From DATGQT01 sp035304085 (lineage in GTDB: Bacteria > Bacteroidota > Rhodothermia > Rhodothermales > Rubricoccaceae), in the NCBI GenBank assembly GCA_035304085.1, contig DATGQT010000044.1, positions 1-5,413 of the forward strand: 5,413 nucleotides of DNA. Reading direction: 5' to 3'. A model generated the notes under the pieces. That model ran no database searches. It was not told where the DNA came from and saw only the letters and a program-made list of their open reading frames with translations. Of the stretch, positions 3,965 through 5,413 are shown one piece after another. How positions within the stretch are numbered: position 1 is the first letter of the stretch; each line of letters starts with the position of its first letter. The translations under genes were made by a program, and so were the position numbers.

Positions 3965-5413
3965 ATGTCAAACGCGATACGCTGCGTCCTCCTGGGCACC
4001 CTCGCCTTCCTCCTCGCGCCTGGCCTCGCGGCCCAGGACACCCTGCGCGTCACGCAGGTCGTCGTCGAGGGGGAGACGGTCACGCTCCCCGGCGGCGGCA
4101 CCGGCACCGTCTCCACCATCCAGACCTCGCTGTTCACCAACCGCAACGCCGAGGTCGGCTTCAGCGTCGACGTACAGGGCGACGACGGCGTCTGGTTCGG
4201 CGACGCCCCGATCTGGCTCAACAGCCAGGCCACCTCCCACACCCTCACCGGCGCCGAGTTCACGATGGGCATCGGCGACAACGGCGAGTTCATCTACAGC
4301 CCCTCCATCGACGGCAACGACGGCGTCTGGACCGACCAGGGCTACCTCCTCGCCGACGGCGACCCGGCACCCGGTTTCGAGGGCGACACCCTCGTCACGT
4401 TCAACAGCCGCCCCACCATGGGCGCCAACGGCACGGCCTACTGGGTCGCCGGCGTCAACGACGGCGCCGGCGGCACCTCGACCGTCAACCGCGCGCTCTA
4501 CATGAGCACCGACCGCACGCCCGCCACCACCAGCGTCGTGCTCCGCTCGGGCGACATCGTGGGCGGCTTCCCCCTCGCCGGGGGCAGCGACGGCATCGGC
4601 TTCAACTACGAGTTCTCCGACGACGGCACGCACCACATCCTCGGGCTCGTCCTCGAAACCGGCTCGTCCACCGACGACAACGTGGTCTACGTGGACGGCG
4701 CCATCGTGGCGCGGGAGGCCCACCCCAACGGCAGCGGCATCGACAACTGGGACAACTTCGACATCCACCGCATCCTCGACGACGGCACCTACGGCTTCAC
4801 CGGGGACACCGACGGCAGCACGGCCACCGACGAGTTCATCGCCATCAACGGCACCATCGTCCTGCGCGAGGGCGACGTCGTCGACGGCGTCACGCTCGGC
4901 AGCGGCGTCGTCGCCTTCGACCTCAACGCCGACGGCCTCGTCGTCTTCGGCTGGTCGCTCACGAGCTCCTCCGACGAGGGCCTCTTCGTCGCCGACATCA
5001 GCGACATCCCCGGCACGGCCCGGCTCGTCGCCCGCACCAACGATCTCCTCGACACCGACGGCGACGGCACCCCCGAGTGGGTGCTCACGGACGTGAACCC
5101 GTCCGCCAGCACGGGCCAGGGCGCCGGCGCGCTCGCCCCCGACGGCACCTTCTTCATCAGCCTCGGCGTGGAACCCGTCGGCGGCGGCACCGAGGTGGAC
5201 GGCGCCTTCGCCTTCGACTTCGGCGGCGGCGACGAGTGCGAGCAGGATCTCACGGCGACGCTGGACGATCCCAACCCGGCGCCGGGCGACGTCATGACGT
5301 TCGCCGTCACGGTGACGAACAACAGCCCCGACCCCGCCCCCCTCGACCTCTGGCTCGTCGCCACCGGCCCCGCCAACAAGACCGTCCGCCTCGGCGGCGG
5401 GACCCTCCCCGGC
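3965..5413 (+). CDS. Exported repeat protein, 3' end cut by window edge
   Basis: 483 residues are visible with no stop. Residues 1-23 form a signal peptide: basic start, hydrophobic core VLLGTLAFLLAPG (8-20), and probable cleavage near LAA-QD (23/24). The body holds six degenerate units centred on D/N-x-x-G turns: GDNGEFIY (104-111), GANGTAYW (153-160), SDDGTHHI (218-225), LDDGTYGF (271-278), NADGLVVF (321-328) and APDGTFFI (391-398). Between them lie phrases such as ADGDPAPG (130-137), RSGD (194-197) and REGD (301-304). This resembles the tandem-repeat family described as NxxGxxAF, choice-of-anchor proteins; a beta-propeller-like fold is an inference. From C425 a second domain begins (DLTATLDDPNPAPGDVMTF, then VTVTNNSPDPAP), like CARDB/DUF11-type Ig-like domains. 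The protein is acidic and Asp/Gly-rich, as is common for secreted proteins of salt-adapted bacteria. A C-terminal anchor or type IX sorting domain may lie beyond the edge. The ATG is the only start that gives the signal peptide. Confidence 0.88.
   Translation, partial: MSNAIRCVLLGTLAFLLAPGLAAQDTLRVTQVVVEGETVTLPGGGTGTVSTIQTSLFTNRNAEVGFSVDVQGDDGVWFGDAPIWLNSQATSHTLTGAEFTMGIGDNGEFIYSPSIDGNDGVWTDQGYLLADGDPAPGFEGDTLVTFNSRPTMGANGTAYWVAGVNDGAGGTSTVNRALYMSTDRTPATTSVVLRSGDIVGGFPLAGGSDGIGFNYEFSDDGTHHILGLVLETGSSTDDNVVYVDGAIVAREAHPNGSGIDNWDNFDIHRILDDGTYGFTGDTDGSTATDEFIAINGTIVLREGDVVDGVTLGSGVVAFDLNADGLVVFGWSLTSSSDEGLFVADISDIPGTARLVARTNDLLDTDGDGTPEWVLTDVNPSASTGQGAGALAPDGTFFISLGVEPVGGGTEVDGAFAFDFGGGDECEQDLTATLDDPNPAPGDVMTFAVTVTNNSPDPAPLDLWLVATGPANKTVRLGGGTLPG

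Noticed and set aside
2616..3971. A 451-residue open frame on the minus strand
   Set aside because: It is extremely Arg/Gly/Pro-rich, runs through four well-supported genes in other frames, and has no recognisable domain. Long spurious frames are expected in DNA this GC-rich.
3968..4768. A 266-residue minus-strand frame opposite the exported protein
   Set aside because: Its Val/Ala/Asp/Gly-only composition is the mirror of the GGC/GAC/GTC-rich codons of the real gene, which has a signal peptide and a promoter.

Overview
The window is about 5.4 kb of very GC-rich DNA (roughly 70% by eye), densely coding and with short intergenic gaps. Most start codons lack a Shine-Dalgarno sequence. The clearest promoter has the Bacteroidota form (TTTG, 19-base spacer, TA-n-n-TT-like box). 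The one exported protein has a signal peptide ending in ...GLAAQD. Together these suggest a high-GC marine-type member of the Bacteroidota/Rhodothermota (Salinibacter, Rubrivirga or Rubricoccus relatives). That is an inference from style, not a taxonomic match.

Layout, left to right. A 94-residue two-helix membrane protein runs leftward (8-292). Divergent from it is a complete stand-alone FRG-domain protein (385-1179). An unusual spacer follows (1180-1356): a G-run motif able to form a quadruplex, then a tandem heptamer repeat. Next is a Nudix hydrolase with an unexplained N-terminal domain (1357-2064). It converges with an unrecognised 171-residue protein on the minus strand (2080-2595). A 93-residue protein with a TTG start and a strong ribosome binding site (2703-2984) converges with a two-gene minus-strand operon: an MgtC/SapB-family membrane protein (3350-3847) followed 3 bases later by a GGQ-motif release-factor-like protein (2993-3346). 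A promoter and a 10-base palindrome at 3896-3936 precede a large exported repeat protein that starts at 3965 and runs off the right edge.

Most of this is ordinary chromosomal housekeeping or accessory content. The part that best merits a second look is 312-2064. The FRG and Nudix genes lie in tandem, and an 18-base element (17 of 18 bases identical) sits 55-65 bases upstream of each start codon. The Nudix protein's extra N-terminal domain has an element order that recalls ADP-ribosyltransferase/KptA-like folds. A pair working on NAD- or ADP-ribose-derived nucleotides is possible but unproven. The second notable item is the exported protein, whose six degenerate N/D-x-x-G-x-x-x-F-type repeats suggest a beta-propeller-like structure before an Ig-like C-terminal region.

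No tRNA, rRNA, CRISPR array, insertion sequence or transposase was seen. No gene-free stretch exceeds 300 bases.
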